6,494 nt of DNA, taken from NCBI GenBank assembly GCA_002483395.1, contig DLHV01000104.1, positions 8,911 through 15,404 of the forward strand. Reading direction: 5' to 3'. A program made the position numbers and the translations under genes. Shown here one piece after another: positions 5,312 through 6,494 of this stretch (its first letter is position 1; every line of letters starts with the position of its first letter). The notes under the pieces are model-generated. The model was not told the DNA's origin and ran no database searches. It worked only from the letters and a program-made list of their open reading frames with translations. The stretch comes from Chloracidobacterium sp. UBA7659. Its GTDB lineage: Bacteria; Acidobacteriota; Blastocatellia; Pyrinomonadales; Pyrinomonadaceae.

Positions 5312-6494
5312 CTATTGTGCCGCCGTAAAGTCGAGGCCCGCGAGATCCTCGCTCAAGTTGACGACCCGCGGTTCAAATTGATACCGCTTATGACGCACAC
5401 TAGCGACGTAGCTTTCGCCAACCGGTATCTCGTTGAACAGGAAATATCCGAACGAATTTGTGAGCGACGTTCGGACCGTGCCGTTTCCGTCTGTTAACAC
5501 AACGGTTGCCCTGCTGATCGGCCGGCCCGCCACACTCAGAACCCTGCCCGATATCGCAGCACCGGCGGCCGAAGGCGCGGAGCTGATCCCAAAGTTTGCC
5601 GATGATGTGCCCGATGGGGCCGCAAAATCGTATTCGCGAACCCTAATCCTTGCTGTGGTGGTAGGCGTATTCGGGACCGTCCATGCGTATGTACCGGTAT
5701 TAGCAATGTTTGAGGCAATGACGGTCGGGTATGTCGCTCCGCCGTCGGTCGAAAGTTCTATTGTAACGTTACGGTTAAATCCGCCGTTATTCGTCCAGTT
5801 TATCGTCCGGGTTGCTCCGACGACGGCGGTTCCTCCAATCGGCGTTACACCTGTGATCGTATCGGCAGTAACATCTGCCGTCGTATCGCGGAACCAGCCG
5901 ATATCGCGTAAAAGCTGCCGCGTTAGATCTCCGTCGATCGCAAGCCCTGCGTTAATTGCCGGTTCCATCAGAAGGTTCGGAGACGCCGCCGTGTTGAAAT
6001 GCGACACCGAGGATCCCGGCTGAAAAGTAGTCGGAGCGTAAAGCTCAACGCGGCCTGTCGAAGCATCTCGTCCGGCAGTCAGAAAGCTCGAAGCCATTCG
6101 CACACTGGGGCCGTCCCACCTCAAAGCACCATTGCTCAACGCCGAGGCCTGTCTTTGAGCGTCTGTCATCGTATTCCAATACAAACCGGTGTTATTGTCG
6201 AACATGTAGCGTGTCCAAATGTCCGGAAAACCTCCATTGAAGGTTCCTGTGCTGCCGTTGGTGAACGTAGAGAACCCAAGACCATGTCCCATTTCGTGCA
6301 AAAGAACAACAAGCAAATTGATTCTCAACGCAGGTGTGGCATTGTCCAGGCCGTAATACCAGCGGCCTCCGGCTTGAAAGCAACCGGAATCGATACTTAT
6401 GTTAAAAGTCGCGTTTATGTCCGGATTCGCCGGGACGAGATCGGATCCGGCTCGCTTATTTGCTAGTGCGATGTGATACCAGGTCCCCGCAAAT
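5312..6494 (-). CDS. secreted zinc metalloprotease, C-terminal part (5' end outside window)
   Basis: The frame is open from the window edge (first full codon at 6493) to TAG at 5312-5314, giving at least 393 residues. The TTG at 6328 is internal, not a start, because family-like sequence (WYHIALANKRAGSDL, PDINATFN, WYYGLDN) lies upstream. HEMGHGLGF (His66, Glu67, His70 of this fragment) is the zinc-binding and catalytic motif. The metzincin third ligand normally 6 residues after the second His is absent. Instead SSVSHFN with His165 and PNLLMEP with Met176 resemble the distal His and Met-turn of leishmanolysin-type (M8) peptidases. About 210-305 is an Ig-like domain (TINWTNNGG, ELSTDGGATYP, TYAWTVPN), possibly of the Kre9/KNH type. 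About 313-393 is a carboxypeptidase-regulatory-like domain (ISGRVLSVAGRPISRATVVL, NSFGYFLFNEIPVGESY). It is probably secreted by a signal peptide lying outside the window. The substrate is unknown. Confidence 0.85.
   Translation of the reverse strand, partial: FAGTWYHIALANKRAGSDLVPANPDINATFNISIDSGCFQAGGRWYYGLDNATPALRINLLVVLLHEMGHGLGFSTFTNGSTGTFNGGFPDIWTRYMFDNNTGLYWNTMTDAQRQASALSNGALRWDGPSVRMASSFLTAGRDASTGRVELYAPTTFQPGSSVSHFNTAASPNLLMEPAINAGLAIDGDLTRQLLRDIGWFRDTTADVTADTITGVTPIGGTAVVGATRTINWTNNGGFNRNVTIELSTDGGATYPTVIASNIANTGTYAWTVPNTPTTTARIRVREYDFAAPSGTSSANFGISSAPSAAGAAISGRVLSVAGRPISRATVVLTDGNGTVRTSLTNSFGYFLFNEIPVGESYVASVRHKRYQFEPRVVNLSEDLAGLDFTAAQ

Noticed and set aside
5433..6023. Plus-strand ORF (196 codons) opposite the metalloprotease
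   Set aside because: Hydrophobic-looking but with no motif; it mirrors the codons of the Ig-like domain on the minus strand.
6326..6328. TTG as the start codon of the metalloprotease
   Set aside because: No ribosome-binding site, and the same frame is open and family-like upstream to the window edge, so the codon is an internal Leu.

Overview
The window looks like a chromosomal segment from a free-living bacterium with moderate GC content. The best guess is an Acidobacteriota of the Blastocatellia/Pyrinomonadaceae kind. That guess rests on protein style: a secreted metalloprotease ending in an Ig-like domain plus a carboxypeptidase-regulatory-like domain, and a radical-copper-oxidase-type protein beside a CHRD protein. 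It is an inference from remembered families, not a database result. No tRNA, rRNA, CRISPR array, insertion sequence or phage gene was seen.

All recognisable genes lie on the minus strand, so transcription runs from right to left. At the right edge (5312-6494) is the C-terminal part of a secreted zinc metalloprotease whose N-terminus lies outside the window. A strong intrinsic terminator follows it (about 5257-5287). Next is an amino-acid permease of the APC superfamily (3702-5151), split into two ORFs by one extra base near 4693-4695. Correcting that base gives a normal 482-residue transporter. A 463-bp non-coding stretch follows (3239-3701). It is dense in short repeated motifs (CAATAT, TTATACGC, palindromes) and is the likely control region of the next gene.

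That gene (839-3238) encodes an exported galactose-oxidase/glyoxal-oxidase-like beta-propeller protein with a C-terminal GO-like E-set domain. It keeps the Cys and Tyr of the Cys-Tyr cofactor and two copper-ligand histidines, but has Leu where the axial Tyr ligand is expected. After 122 bp comes a small exported CHRD-domain protein (213-716). The leftmost 212 bp hold no gene, only short tandem heptamers and two hairpins.

Three of the four proteins (protease, oxidase-like protein, CHRD protein) appear exported, so the window is mainly about extracytoplasmic functions. The oxidase and CHRD genes may form a two-gene unit. The protease is separated from the rest by its terminator. The points most worth following up are the missing axial tyrosine, the motif-dense promoter region of the oxidase, the leishmanolysin-like arrangement of the protease zinc site, and the permease frameshift.
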